Below, one piece after another: positions 8,998 through 17,458 of a DNA stretch of 64,000 nucleotides. The stretch comes from Streptococcus suis (GTDB taxonomy: Bacteria; Bacillota; Bacilli; Lactobacillales; Streptococcaceae): positions 186,001-250,000 of the forward strand of contig NZ_JAEUXI010000001.1 in assembly GCF_016775005.1 (NCBI RefSeq), given 5' to 3'. Below the pieces are notes generated by a model. It saw nothing but the letters and a program-made list of their open reading frames with translations, had not been told where the DNA came from and made no database searches. The position numbers and the translations under genes were made by a program. Position 1 is the stretch's first letter; each line of letters begins with the position of its first letter.

Positions 8998-10446
8998 CTA
9001 GACCTCCTTAATGACATTGATGAAGTTGACATCTGGATCTTCTGTCCCTTGGACGGAGCAACCGCGCTCCTTGGCGAAAATGATGTAGTCAACAATTTCC
9101 TGGGTCACTCGTTCACCTGGAGCCAAAAGCGGAATGCCAGGTGGGTAGCACATAACAAATTCCCCACAGACCTGACCAACTGCTTCTTGCAGGGAACGGC
9201 TTTCACGCTCTGCATAAAAGGCCTCCTGCGGTGACAAGACCAGCTGCGGCTGGATGTACTCACCTGAAATCAGGTCCGAACCATCTCGTGAGTAGAGTCG
9301 CTTGATGTCTGCCAGAGCTCCCACCAGCCGCTCGATGTCCTGCAAGCGGTCACCGATTGAAATATAGGCCAGGATATTGCCAATATCGCCAAATTCAATC
9401 TGGATATCGTACTCATCCCGCAGCAAATCATAGACTTCAATCCCTGTCAGACCAATGCCCTGCGTATAGATAGATAGCTTGGTTACATCAAAATCATGCA
9501 CCGTTTTGCCATCAATCAATTCTTTAGAATAGGCATAGTAGCCACCGATGGTATTGATTTCACGACGAGCATACTCAGACATTTCAATGACTTTTTCAAA
9601 AGACTCTTTCCCACGAAGGGCTAGATTTCTCCGTGAAATATCCAAACTAGCCAGCAAGAGATAGGAAGCGGATGTCGACTGGGTCAGGTTGATAATCTGA
9701 CGGACATACTCCACATTCATATCTGGACCGACCAATAAAAGTGAGCTCTGGGTCAGACTACCACCTGACTTATGCATGGAAACAGCTGCCATATCAGCCC
9801 CCACATCCATAGCCGCCTCTGGCAATTTGTCCGAAAAATGCAAGTGCGCACCATGTGCCTCATCTACCAAGACCTTCATGCCCGCTGCGTGAGCTTTTTC
9901 AGTCAAGCTACGCAGGTCCGAGCAGATGCCATAATAGGTCGGATTGTTGATCAAGACAGCCACCGCATCAGGATGCTCTGCAATAGCCCGTTCAAAGGCT
10001 TCGTTTTCCAAGGCAAGAGCAATGCCAATCCGTGGCTCCACGCTCATATCCACATAGACAGGGATGGCGCCACAAAGGACAAGGGCATTGAGGGCTGACT
10101 TGTGGACATTTCGTGGAAGGATAATCTTATCGCCCGCCTTACAGGTCGCCAAAATCATGGTCTGGACTGAGGAGGTAGTTCCTCCAACCATAAGAAAGGC
10201 ATGGCTAGCACCAAAGGCTTCTGCTGCCAATTCCTCTGCCTCTCGAATAATGGAGACAGGATGCCCTAGATTATCCAAGGACTTCATGGAATTGACATCA
10301 ATCCCCACGCATTTTTCTCCTAACAGTTCGACCAACTCTGGATTGCCCCGGCCCCGCTTATGTCCAGGCACATCAAAGGGAACAATCCTTTTTCGGCGTA
10401 ACTGTACCAATCCCTGATAAATAGGGGCTTGGTGTTGATTTTTCAT
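8998..10446 (-). CDS. speA: Orn/Lys/Arg decarboxylase family protein (probable arginine decarboxylase)
   Basis: PLP fold-type-I decarboxylase, probably arginine to agmatine, which would feed aguA-aguB. Motifs are the N-terminal DVPGHKRGRGN, GTTSSVQTMILA, DEAHGAHLHF and the PLP lysine in SMHKSGGSLTQSSL. The chosen start is the ATG at 10446 with AGGAG 9 nt upstream; a GTG at 10479 would add 11 residues without a site. At 482 residues it is the short, non-inducible type lacking the long N-terminal wing domain. Substrate specificity (Arg or Lys) cannot be read directly; the downstream agmatine genes favour Arg. It is the first gene of the polyamine operon. Confidence 0.88.
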   Translation of the reverse strand: MKNQHQAPIYQGLVQLRRKRIVPFDVPGHKRGRGNPELVELLGEKCVGIDVNSMKSLDNLGHPVSIIREAEELAAEAFGASHAFLMVGGTTSSVQTMILATCKAGDKIILPRNVHKSALNALVLCGAIPVYVDMSVEPRIGIALALENEAFERAIAEHPDAVAVLINNPTYYGICSDLRSLTEKAHAAGMKVLVDEAHGAHLHFSDKLPEAAMDVGADMAAVSMHKSGGSLTQSSLLLVGPDMNVEYVRQIINLTQSTSASYLLLASLDISRRNLALRGKESFEKVIEMSEYARREINTIGGYYAYSKELIDGKTVHDFDVTKLSIYTQGIGLTGIEVYDLLRDEYDIQIEFGDIGNILAYISIGDRLQDIERLVGALADIKRLYSRDGSDLISGEYIQPQLVLSPQEAFYAERESRSLQEAVGQVCGEFVMCYPPGIPLLAPGERVTQEIVDYIIFAKERGCSVQGTEDPDVNFINVIKEV

Positions 10447-10488
10447 ATTGAAAAACTCCTTTGCTTGATGGACTCCCACCCTTTTTTA

Positions 10489-10526
10489 AACAAGTAAAAA
10501 GAGCAGGGTTCATCCTGCTCTACAAT
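10489..10526 (-). terminator. Intrinsic terminator or attenuator before speA
   Basis: The minus strand reads GAGCAGG, a 6-base loop and CCTGCTC followed by TTTTTAC, 43 nt upstream of the speA ATG. It lies between the structured region at 10527-10830 and speA, in the speA sense direction. Confidence 0.8.
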
Positions 10527-10830
10527 CCAAATTGACGTTTTTTATTCTTCTCTTGAGTTTATGTGCCTACCGTTTCCTACTCTCCAGTGCAAATATATAC
10601 GTACTTTATTGACCGTTTCACAAGATGACGTGTGCTTTCACCACACTGACAAAACTAGAAATTAGGAAATCCTTCCTAACATCAACTTATAAAATGTAGG
10701 CTTTTAACCCTATCAATAATGTGGCTTACGCCACGCTTCGGCATTCGACCCGCCTGTCCGTAGGCTTTGGTTATGATCAATAGCAGAGCTACTCATCCCA
10801 TATAGGTCTGATATTTGCTAGAATAGGTAT
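10495..10830 (-). ncRNA. Unidentified structured RNA / speA leader candidate
   Basis: A gene-free stretch of about 520 bp upstream of speA. On the minus strand it contains a series of hairpins: GCCT/AGGC (near 10752-10765), GTGGC-GTAA-GCCAC (near 10722-10735), TTAGGAA/TTCCTAA (near 10662-10679) and GTGTG/CACAC (near 10630-10646), then the terminator. The hexamer GCCTAC occurs twice (10765-10760, 10701-10696) and its complement GTAGGC once near the 3' end (10570-10565), allowing two mutually exclusive long-range helices. A -10-like TATTAT lies at 10834-10829 with a poor -35. It is either an sRNA with its own terminator or a cis-regulatory leader. I do not recognise the family. Confidence 0.55.
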
Positions 10831-10886
10831 AATAACTTTTCCTAGGCATGTTAAGTTTACCATCATTCCAACTATTTAGCAAGAAC

Positions 10887-10919
10887 TTTTTGATGATTTT
10901 AACAAAAAGTCATCAAAAT
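10887..10919. repeat. Inverted repeat TTTTGATGA / TCATCAAAA
   Basis: Nine-bp arms with a 13-bp centre between the SufT-like gene terminator and the speA leader RNA. It could be an operator for the leader promoter or a weak secondary terminator. Confidence 0.4.
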
Positions 10920-10930
10920 TCCGTACAAAA

Positions 10931-10966
10931 ACAGAAAAAACAGTCTCATCATTCGAGACTGTTTGT
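10931..10966 (-). terminator. Terminator of the SufT-like gene
   Basis: AAACAGTCTC, an 8-base loop and GAGACTGTTT followed by TTT and a T-rich tail, right after the stop codon on the minus strand. Confidence 0.85.
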
Positions 10967-11290
10967 TTATTTGATTCCAAGGGCAATACGAGCATAGCGA
11001 CTCATTTTTTGAATGGTCCAGGCTGGTGACCAGACCAAACGCACATCTACTTCTGTCACTTCTGGTACAGACTTCAACACATCATGAATCTGATCTGTAA
11101 TCAAGTCAGCCAAAGGACAGCCCATGGTTGTAAGGGTCATATCAATTTCTGTCCGTCCATCTTGGAAACGGATATCATAAATCAGACCAAGATTGATAAT
11201 ATCAATCCCCAATTCTGGGTCAATCACTTCTTCCAAAGCGTGGAAAATTCGCTCCTGAATTTCCTTTACTTCTTCTTCAGAATAGGCCAT
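10967..11290 (-). CDS. MIP18/SufT-like metal-sulfur cluster assembly protein
   Basis: A 107-residue single-domain protein of the former DUF59 family (SufT/PaaD/MIP18), involved in maturation or transfer of Fe-S clusters. Family marks are VIDPELGIDIINLGLIYDI, the conserved Cys in TTMGCPLADLI, and VRLVWSPAWTIQKMS. The ATG at 11290 is preceded by GAGGA at 7 nt; a TTG at 11296 is less likely. It stands alone between a repeat cluster and its terminator. The suf operon is not in this window. Confidence 0.88.
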   Translation of the reverse strand: MAYSEEEVKEIQERIFHALEEVIDPELGIDIINLGLIYDIRFQDGRTEIDMTLTTMGCPLADLITDQIHDVLKSVPEVTEVDVRLVWSPAWTIQKMSRYARIALGIK

Positions 11291-11299
11291 TTTCAATTC

Positions 11300-11927
11300 C
11301 TCTCTGGATCATATAATTTTTTTCAAACGGGGTCCACTGCGTGCACTTTCTCAGCTCCGATTAAAACACCACTTGCTCAGCCTGCTTTCATTTTTCTGGG
11401 CAGGCGTTAGAAAGGTACGCAGTACCTTCGCTCGTTTCTAATTTTCAGCGAGCGGTTGATTTTGTCTCCCAGACAGCCTGCTCTCTTATTTTCAAGCAGG
11501 CTTCAACAGTCCGGGGGGGCTGTTGAAGGTTGGAGATGACACAAACGACGTTTGTGTCAAAAAGTCCACTTGGCGCTCCCTTTCTCATTTCAAGGGGAGC
11601 GGTTAAAAAGGTTCCCCGAACCTTGTCCGCTTTCGTGTTTCTAGGCGAACGTTGAGAAAGCCTATCCGTAGGCTTATTCCTCGCTTTCCTATTTCTAGGC
11701 TCGGGTTAAAACACCACTGGATTAGCCTGCTCTCTTATTTTCAAGCAGGCTTCAACAGTCTGGGGGACTGTTGAAGGTGGGAAATAGGACTGACGGAAGT
11801 CAGTACCCTTTTAGTCCACCGGACCTCGCTCGTCTCCAGTTTTCAGCGAGCGGTTGATTTTGTCTCCCAGACAGCCTGCTCTCTTATTTTCAAGCAGGCG
11901 TTAAAAACGTCCACTGGACGTTTTTAA
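11300..11927. repeat. Cluster of about nine two-hairpin repeats (family 1)
   Basis: The 630-bp gap between rpoD and the SufT-like gene is filled with tandem modules. Each has one hairpin with a 6-7 bp stem and a conserved loop (minus-strand consensus about TTGAAAATNAGA), then a shorter hairpin. Loop-bearing hairpins lie near 11365-11410, 11429-11455, 11476-11501, 11573-11595, 11628-11653, 11684-11706, 11725-11750, 11827-11852 and 11874-11899. Stem sequences differ (GCCTGCT/AGCAGGC three times, CGCTCG/CGAGCG, CGCTCCC/GGGAGCG) but remain paired. The last short hairpin (11901-11927, perfect 12-bp arms) contains the rpoD stop codon and ends in T5, and should terminate rpoD. I see no gene in it. 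Confidence 0.8.
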
Positions 11928-13042
11928 TCCTCTATAAAATCTCTGAGTGGTTTGCTGCGGGATGGGTGGCGGAGTTTGCGGAGGGCTTTGGCTTCGATTT
12001 GGCGGATGCGTTCGCGGGTTACATTGAAGACCTTACCGACATCTTCGAGTGTCCGCATTTTTCCGTCGTCCAAGCCGAAGCGGAGGCGGAGGACATTTTC
12101 TTCGCGGTCTGTCAAGGTATCCAATACCTCGTCGAGTTGCTCGCGGAGAACGACACGAGTAGTGTAGTCAACTGGATTTTCAATCACTTCGTCTTCAATG
12201 AAATCTCCTAGATGACTGTCATCTTCTTCACCAATTGGTGTTTCCAGAGAAACAGGCTCCTGAGCAATCTTGAGGATTTCACGAACCTTGTCTGGTGTCA
12301 TGTCCATACGCTCTGCGATTTGTTCAGGTGTTGGGTCTTGCCCCAATTCTTGCAAGAGATTACGTTGTTCACGGACCAATTTGTTAATCGTTTCCACCAT
12401 GTGAACAGGAATCCGAATGGTACGAGCCTGGTCCGCAATAGCACGAGTAATGGCCTGACGAATCCACCAGGTTGCATAGGTTGAAAACTTGAAGCCTTTG
12501 GAGTAGTCGAACTTGTCAACAGCCTTCATCAAGCCCATGTTTCCTTCTTGAATCAAATCAAGGAACTGCATACCACGGCCAACATAGCGTTTAGCAATAG
12601 ATACAACCAGGCGCAAGTTGGCTTCTGCCAAACGTTGCTTGGCTTCTGGATCGCCCGCTTCGACCGCCAGAGCCAACTCCTGCTCTTCTTCGTTGGTTAA
12701 GAGTGGCACAACCCCAATTTCTTTCAAATACATGCGGACAGGGTCATTGACCTTGGCAGAGTTGCTACCTAGCAATTCTTCATCCGATAGTTCCGGTTCC
12801 TCTTCTACCTGCATAACACGAGCAGAAGGATTTCCTTCCTTATCAACAATGGAAATTCCCGCATCTTGAATCCGTTGCAACAAATCATCAATACCGTCAG
12901 CATCCAAGGTAAAAGGAATAATCAACTGGTCATTAATGACATCATCAACCGCTGTCCCTTGTTTTTTGTGATTGCGGATAAATTCTGCAACTTGGACATC
13001 AAAGGTGGTCACTTCTGTTTTCTTTTCTTTTTTACTTGCCAT
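11924..13042 (-). CDS. rpoD: Primary sigma factor RpoD (SigA)
   Basis: The housekeeping sigma-70 subunit of RNA polymerase. The 372-residue product has a short region 1.1 typical of streptococci, the acidic [16 protein letters not shown] linker, region 1.2 ([16 protein letters not shown]), region 2 with [37 protein letters not shown] split by core-binding and -10 recognition segments, region 3, and region 4.2 with the [23 protein letters not shown]. It follows dnaG by 2 nt (stop TAA, then AC, then ATG), the conserved macromolecular-synthesis arrangement. Its stop codon is embedded in a 12-bp perfect hairpin stem. Confidence 0.97.
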   Translation of the reverse strand: MASKKEKKTEVTTFDVQVAEFIRNHKKQGTAVDDVINDQLIIPFTLDADGIDDLLQRIQDAGISIVDKEGNPSARVMQVEEEPELSDEELLGSNSAKVNDPVRMYLKEIGVVPLLTNEEEQELALAVEAGDPEAKQRLAEANLRLVVSIAKRYVGRGMQFLDLIQEGNMGLMKAVDKFDYSKGFKFSTYATWWIRQAITRAIADQARTIRIPVHMVETINKLVREQRNLLQELGQDPTPEQIAERMDMTPDKVREILKIAQEPVSLETPIGEEDDSHLGDFIEDEVIENPVDYTTRVVLREQLDEVLDTLTDREENVLRLRFGLDDGKMRTLEDVGKVFNVTRERIRQIEAKALRKLRHPSRSKPLRDFIED

Positions 13043-13044
13043 GT

Positions 13045-14832
13045 TTACTCCATTTTTCTTTTTTGTGCGATGAGTTGTGCTAACTCATCAAGGGCAGCAG
13101 CATCATTTCCCACATGGGTTTGTTCACGAATGGTCCTAGACTTGACTTGATTTTCACGTCGCATCCACTCCCTTTGCCTTCTAGCTTCTAATTCCTCAAG
13201 TTCATCCTGTCCAACATCCGCTGGCAACCGTTCTTCCATGACGCGGTACCAGGCACGCTGAACAGATTCCTCCATCTGGGCCAGCTCGTAACTGGAAACT
13301 TCTCCCTCAGCCTTGAGAACTTGATATAAGGTTTCCAATTCAGGGGTATAGAAATGAAAATCTTCCCTCAAACGGTAATCATTCAAAATGTAGGCATGCT
13401 CTTGCATCCGATACAACAAATGATTTTCAGTCCGAATCAATGGGCTAATCTTTAGTTGCTGTGGTATTTCTCGAACAAGGGGAGGAGCCATTTCCTGCCT
13501 CGAAACATCTCGACTCCTTTCCTGCCTTTGATGAAGGCGAACCGCATTGACAGCCAATTCCACCTGACTGTAATCAAAGTCAGACAGCAAATCGGCCACC
13601 TTATAGATATAAGTGTTCTGAGCCGTAATCGACTTGGTATTTGCGATAATTGGAGCGATTCGGTCCACAAAATCAATCTGCATCTGCAGATTATCTGGAT
13701 TCTCTGGCCTCAAGTGATGAATCAAAAACTCCACCTGACTCATACGAGATTTGTTCAGGATATCCTGCAGGGCCTGAGGTGAATTTTTTGAAAGAAACTC
13801 ATCTGGGTCCATTCCATCAGGGAACCGTACAACCTCAACTTGAAACTGGCCCAATTCTTCCAAGGCCTTGGCAGTTGCAGCCTGACCAGCCTTATCGCCA
13901 TCATAGGCTACCACAACCTTTTGACAAAACTTAGCCAAATGCTGGACTTGTTCTTTGGTCAAAGCTGTTCCCATAGAAGCTACTGCATTTTCTACACCTG
14001 CCCGATGGGCCGCAATAACATCCATATAGCCTTCCATCAGATAGACTTCTCGCTGCTTCTTAATCGAAGCTTTGGCCTGATCCAGATGATACAGTTCGTA
14101 ACTTTTATTAAAGATCTCCGTTGACCGAGAATTCTTGTACTTGGCAATCTGTTTGTTTAGGCGGTCGGATTCTGTCCAAATCCTCCCCGAAAAAGCAACA
14201 ATTTGCCCCTCTTCATCTGTCAAGGGAAAAATAATCCGCCCCTGAAAAGCATCATAGACCATATTGGTATCTGCAGTATTAAAGAGTCCAGATTGCAAAA
14301 GGTCGTTTTCCGAAAACTTTTTGGAAAGAGACTGGAAAAGAATATTGGGATCCGATGGCGACAAGCCAATCTGAAACTGCTTCAAATCCTGATCTGTCAA
14401 TCCGCGTTCGTGAAGGTAATTCTTGGCATCTTCTCCCATCTTGGTGGTCATCAACAAGGCATGGTAGAATTTGCCTGCCTCGGCATGAATATCCAGCAAA
14501 ACTTGATGCGGATGATGGGATTTTGGACCTTGCTGAACCGGCACAATATCCACTTGAAAACCGGCCTGCTGTCCCAACTCTCGAACTGCATCTAGGAAGC
14601 TAAGCCCTCGCTGCTCCTCTAAAAACGTGAAGACATCGCCAGATTTTCCACAGCCAAAACAATGATAAAACTGCTTGTCCTCTAATACGTTAAACGATGG
14701 TGTTTTTTCACCATGAAAAGGACAAAGCCCTAAATAATTACGCCCTGCCTTGGTAAGGGCAACGGATTCTCCAATCACATCGACAATATTCACTGCCTGT
14801 TTGATTTCATTGATGAGTTCTTTTGTAATCAC
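13045..14832 (-). CDS. dnaG: DNA primase
   Basis: Synthesises RNA primers at the replication fork with the DnaB/DnaC helicase. The N-terminal CHC2 zinc domain has C37, H40, C58 and C61 ([19 protein letters not shown]). The TOPRIM core shows [16 protein letters not shown] and [11 protein letters not shown], and a helical helicase-binding C-terminus follows. The start is a GTG at 14832 with GGAGGA 6 nt upstream; reading from the TTG at 14850 would place that Shine-Dalgarno inside the gene. The product is 595 residues, normal. It is first in the dnaG-rpoD operon. Confidence 0.96.
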   Translation of the reverse strand: MITKELINEIKQAVNIVDVIGESVALTKAGRNYLGLCPFHGEKTPSFNVLEDKQFYHCFGCGKSGDVFTFLEEQRGLSFLDAVRELGQQAGFQVDIVPVQQGPKSHHPHQVLLDIHAEAGKFYHALLMTTKMGEDAKNYLHERGLTDQDLKQFQIGLSPSDPNILFQSLSKKFSENDLLQSGLFNTADTNMVYDAFQGRIIFPLTDEEGQIVAFSGRIWTESDRLNKQIAKYKNSRSTEIFNKSYELYHLDQAKASIKKQREVYLMEGYMDVIAAHRAGVENAVASMGTALTKEQVQHLAKFCQKVVVAYDGDKAGQAATAKALEELGQFQVEVVRFPDGMDPDEFLSKNSPQALQDILNKSRMSQVEFLIHHLRPENPDNLQMQIDFVDRIAPIIANTKSITAQNTYIYKVADLLSDFDYSQVELAVNAVRLHQRQERSRDVSRQEMAPPLVREIPQQLKISPLIRTENHLLYRMQEHAYILNDYRLREDFHFYTPELETLYQVLKAEGEVSSYELAQMEESVQRAWYRVMEERLPADVGQDELEELEARRQREWMRRENQVKSRTIREQTHVGNDAAALDELAQLIAQKRKME

Positions 14833-14881
14833 GTTGGCTCCTCCTTCCAATGCAGGGTCTAAGCACAGTTTAACAGATTAT

Positions 14882-14911
14882 ATTATATCACACTCCTTGT
14901 CGTCATGTAAA
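14882..14911 (-). promoter_or_regulatory. Promoter of dnaG-rpoD
   Basis: TTTACA (14911-14906), an 18-bp spacer and TGATATAAT (14887-14882), with the predicted start about 45 nt before the dnaG GTG. Confidence 0.65.
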
Positions 14912-14941
14912 TTTTTGAAACAAAATTTTCAAACATATCTC

Positions 14942-14970
14942 TTGTAATTTTTTTGTAACATGTATATAAT
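14942..14970 (+). promoter_or_regulatory. Promoter of mscL
   Basis: TTGTAA (14942-14947), a 17-bp spacer and a perfect TATAAT (14965-14970), divergent from the dnaG promoter. Confidence 0.85.
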
Positions 14971-15008
14971 GGACAATGTAAAAAATTATGAAAGGACATA
15001 TTTAGGAT

Positions 15009-15368
15009 ATGTTGAAAGATTTAAAAGCGTTTTTGTTCCAAGGTAATGTAATTGACCTTGCTGTTGCAGTAATTTTTGGTGCGGCTTTCAAAGCCATCAT
15101 CGATTCATTTGTTGCTGACTTGATCACTCCATTGTTGCTTACACCAGCTTTGAAAGCTGCTGGCGCAGACAAAATTGCTGATTTGAGCTGGAATGGTGTT
15201 ACTTACGGTAACTTCTTGAGCGCTGTTATCAACTTCTTGATCATCGGTACTGTTCTTTTCTTCATCGTTAAAGCTGCAGAAAAAGCAATGCCTAAGAAAG
15301 AAGCTGCTCCTGCAGGTCCTACTCAAGAAGAATTGCTTGCAGAAATCCGCGACTTGTTGAAAAAATAA
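15009..15368 (+). CDS. mscL: Large-conductance mechanosensitive channel
   Basis: A homopentameric membrane channel that opens under hypo-osmotic stress. The 119-residue product has the typical N-terminal amphipathic start MLKDLKAFLFQGNVIDLAVAV leading into TM1 with AVIFGAAF, the periplasmic-type loop, TM2 (FLSAVINFLIIGTVLFFIVKA) and a cytoplasmic helix TQEELLAEIRDLLKK. The first 15 residues are the conserved MscL signature. Shine-Dalgarno AAGGA lies about 12 nt upstream, and a second AGGA is directly before the ATG. Monocistronic. Confidence 0.95.
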   Translation: MLKDLKAFLFQGNVIDLAVAVIFGAAFKAIIDSFVADLITPLLLTPALKAAGADKIADLSWNGVTYGNFLSAVINFLIIGTVLFFIVKAAEKAMPKKEAAPAGPTQEELLAEIRDLLKK

Positions 15369-15377
15369 TCAATAAGA

Positions 15378-15411
15378 CAGTAAAACAGGCTCTGTGCCTG
15401 TTTTTCTTTTA
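15378..15411 (+). terminator. Terminator of mscL
   Basis: AAACAGGC, a 5-base loop and GCCTGTTT followed by TTCTTTT on the plus strand. Confidence 0.85.
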
Positions 15412-15418
15412 CACTATG

Positions 15419-15457
15419 ACAAAAAGAAGATGTGAGCTAACACTCACATCTTTTCTT
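15419..15457 (-). terminator. Terminator of galE
   Basis: AAGATGTGAG, a 6-base loop and CTCACATCTT followed by CTTTTT on the minus strand, directly after the galE stop. Confidence 0.85.
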
Positions 15458-16469
15458 ATCCTTCATATCCATTTGGATTTTTAGACTGCCAGTTCCAGGT
15501 GTCGCGGCACATGTCTTCAATAGTTTTTTCGGTTTTCCAATTGAGTTCAGCTAACGCCTTGTCTGCGTTGGCATAGCAAGTTGCCACATCGCCAGGACGA
15601 CGGTCAACAATCTTATACGGTACAGGCACACCATTAACTTTTTCAAAGGCTTGGACCAATTCCAGTACACTAGTTCCTTGACCAGATCCGAGGTTATAGG
15701 TATGCACACCTGAGGTTGTCGAAATTTTTTCCAAGGCCTTGATGTGGCCAAGTGCCAAGTCAATGACGTGAATGTAATCACGAACACCCGTTCCATCTAC
15801 TGTGTCATAATCCGAACCAAAGACACTGAGTTCTGGACGCTTACCTACGGCTACCTGTGCCACAAATGGCATGAGGTTGTTTGGAATGCCTGCTGGATCT
15901 TCACCGATTAAGCCTGATTCATGGGCACCGATTGGGTTGAAATAACGGAGAAGGGCAACACTCCATTCCTTATCTGCTACTTCCACATCACGCAAGATTT
16001 GTTCCAACATGACTTTTGTATAGCCATAAGGATTGGTTGCACTAGTTGGCATGGTTTCCACCAAAGGAGATGGGTTGTTAAGACCGTAAACCGTTGCACT
16101 GGATGAGAAGACAATCTTTTTGACACCAAACTCTGCCATGACTTCTACTAAAGCTAGCGTGGACATGATGTTGTTTTCGTAGTACATGACCGGTTTGGCT
16201 ACGGACTCACCAACAGCCTTATAGCCTGCAAAGTGAATTGCAGCCTCAATGTTTTCTTTTTCAAAAACCTCATGCAAAGCTTCCTTATCTGCCACGTCTA
16301 ACTCATAGAAAGTTGGGCGTTTGCCTGTGATGGTTTCAATGCGATCCAAAACCAAGATGCTAGAATTGGATAGATTATCTACGATAACAACATCTTTCCC
16401 TAATTTCAACAATTCCACAACGGTATGGCTACCAATATAGCCTGCTCCGCCTGTTACTAAAATACTCAT
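15456..16469 (-). CDS. galE: UDP-glucose 4-epimerase
   Basis: Interconverts UDP-glucose and UDP-galactose (Leloir pathway and surface polysaccharide precursors). The 337-residue short-chain dehydrogenase fold has the NAD motif VTGGAGYIGSHTV at the N-terminus, the FSSSATVYG serine segment and the catalytic YxxxK in NPYGYTKVMLEQ. C-terminal RRPGDVATCYANADKALAELNW is typical. The ATG at 16469 follows AGGAG at a spacing of 6. An upstream ATG that would extend the protein by 24 residues lies in the promoter region and is rejected. It stands alone, not next to galK or galT. Confidence 0.94.
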   Translation of the reverse strand: MSILVTGGAGYIGSHTVVELLKLGKDVVIVDNLSNSSILVLDRIETITGKRPTFYELDVADKEALHEVFEKENIEAAIHFAGYKAVGESVAKPVMYYENNIMSTLALVEVMAEFGVKKIVFSSSATVYGLNNPSPLVETMPTSATNPYGYTKVMLEQILRDVEVADKEWSVALLRYFNPIGAHESGLIGEDPAGIPNNLMPFVAQVAVGKRPELSVFGSDYDTVDGTGVRDYIHVIDLALGHIKALEKISTTSGVHTYNLGSGQGTSVLELVQAFEKVNGVPVPYKIVDRRPGDVATCYANADKALAELNWKTEKTIEDMCRDTWNWQSKNPNGYEG

Positions 16470-16509
16470 AGAAAACTCCTTTTCTGCCTTTCCGAACGTT
16501 ATATAATAT

Positions 16510-16538
16510 ATTATATAGGAGCTTTGTTCAAAAGTAAA
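16510..16538 (-). promoter_or_regulatory. Promoter of galE
   Basis: TTTACT (16538-16533), a 17-bp spacer and TATAAT (16515-16510) on the minus strand. Confidence 0.7.
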
Positions 16539-16566
16539 CAAAAAAACAACCCTAGGGCTGTTTTCT
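16538..16566 (-). terminator. Terminator of rpsU
   Basis: AAACAGCCC, TAG and GGGTTGTTT followed by TTTTG. It overlaps the galE promoter region by one base at the -35. Confidence 0.8.
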
Positions 16567-16573
16567 GATTCAA

Positions 16574-16750
16574 TTAGAATTTTTTACGCTTGCGAGCTGC
16601 TTCTGATTTACGTTTACGTTTTACAGATGGTTTTTCGTAGAATTCGCGTTTGCGTGTTTCTTGAAGAGTACCAGCTTTAGTAACCGCACGTTTGAAACGA
16701 CGAAGAGCATCATCAAGTGATTCGTTCTTGCGTACTACTGTTTTTGACAT
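16574..16750 (-). CDS. rpsU: 30S ribosomal protein S21
   Basis: A small basic ribosomal protein of 58 residues, beginning [20 protein letters not shown] and ending in the basic tail [15 protein letters not shown]. The ATG at 16750 has GGGGAG 8 nt upstream. The longer reading from 16828 adds a non-conserved 26 residues that overlap the promoter and is rejected. Monocistronic, with a strong promoter and terminator. Confidence 0.97.
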
Positions 16751-16784
16751 TATTTTCACTCCCCTCAATTTCAAAGTCTTAATC

Positions 16785-16813
16785 ATTTTACTGTAAAACA
16801 AATCGATTGTCAA
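16785..16813 (-). promoter_or_regulatory. Promoter of rpsU
   Basis: A perfect TTGACA (16813-16808), a 17-bp spacer and TAAAAT (16790-16785). Confidence 0.85.
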
Positions 16814-16831
16814 GACTTTTATTGGCATTTC

Positions 16832-17458
16832 CTATCGAATGTCACATTTTTTTATGATAAAAAACCAAATACCGCAAAAAACTTCATAGAGGATGAAAAA
16901 TAGGATGAAGCAATGAAGGAAAAATTCCTGGGGAAGTATATAAATGACCGGATCTTTCAAGGGGTCAAAGAGCCAAGTCGAATCACCTGGAAAAAGCAGA
17001 TGATGGAAGAGAACAAAAAAGCTATCAAAACCAATCAGCAAGCCCACTAGTGCAATAAGTAAAGGAGCTAGTGCCATCCACATAAAAACAGTTCGATAGA
17101 GCTTGCCATATCCTTTTCGCACCACTTCTTTCCAAAAATAGAAAACTGCAGGCAAACTAACCAAGAAAATAACCTGTGCCAGATGAAAGAGACCTTTCAC
17201 ATCCGCAAAATGTTTCAGACCATCAGCTGAGGATGAAAAATTTGGCATGTCTAAAACACTTGCAAATGGATTGGTCAGATAGTTCATCAGGATATTGAAA
17301 TTATAAGAAATATCTGCCGCCTTCATGTAGACAATCTTCTCCAAACCTAAGAAGGAAATTTCCAATGGATAAATTAACCAAGCAAGATAAATGGTTGCTA
17401 AAATGGCTGCCGACAAGGTAAAAAATACTGTTCCAACAAGCTGTAACTTAGTTCTCAT
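16832..17458 (-). CDS. TIGR01906-family integral membrane protein
   Basis: A 208-residue membrane protein with about five hydrophobic segments (about 10-30, 90-112, 125-150, 175-200) and a long extracytoplasmic segment around residues 32-85. It matches the streptococcal TIGR01906 family that conservatively follows the HAD phosphatase gene; no function is established. The start ATG at 17458 (MRTKLQL) has GGAG 5 nt upstream and overlaps the end of the HAD gene by 11 bp. Confidence 0.8.
   Translation of the reverse strand: MRTKLQLVGTVFFTLSAAILATIYLAWLIYPLEISFLGLEKIVYMKAADISYNFNILMNYLTNPFASVLDMPNFSSSADGLKHFADVKGLFHLAQVIFLVSLPAVFYFWKEVVRKGYGKLYRTVFMWMALAPLLIALVGLLIGFDSFFVLFHHLLFPGDSTWLFDPLKDPVIYILPQEFFLHCFILFFILYEVFCGIWFFIIKKCDIR

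Noticed and set aside
10447-10479. GTG start for speA giving 11 more residues
   Set aside because: The ATG at 10446 has AGGAG at a good spacing; the GTG has none and sits close to the terminator.
10495-10830. T-box, RNase P RNA, 6S RNA or tetrahydrofolate riboswitch upstream of speA
   Set aside because: No T-box antiterminator or specifier, no RNase P conserved core, no long 6S bulged rod. GGAGAGTAG resembles the THF aptamer 5' end but its partner strand is missing.
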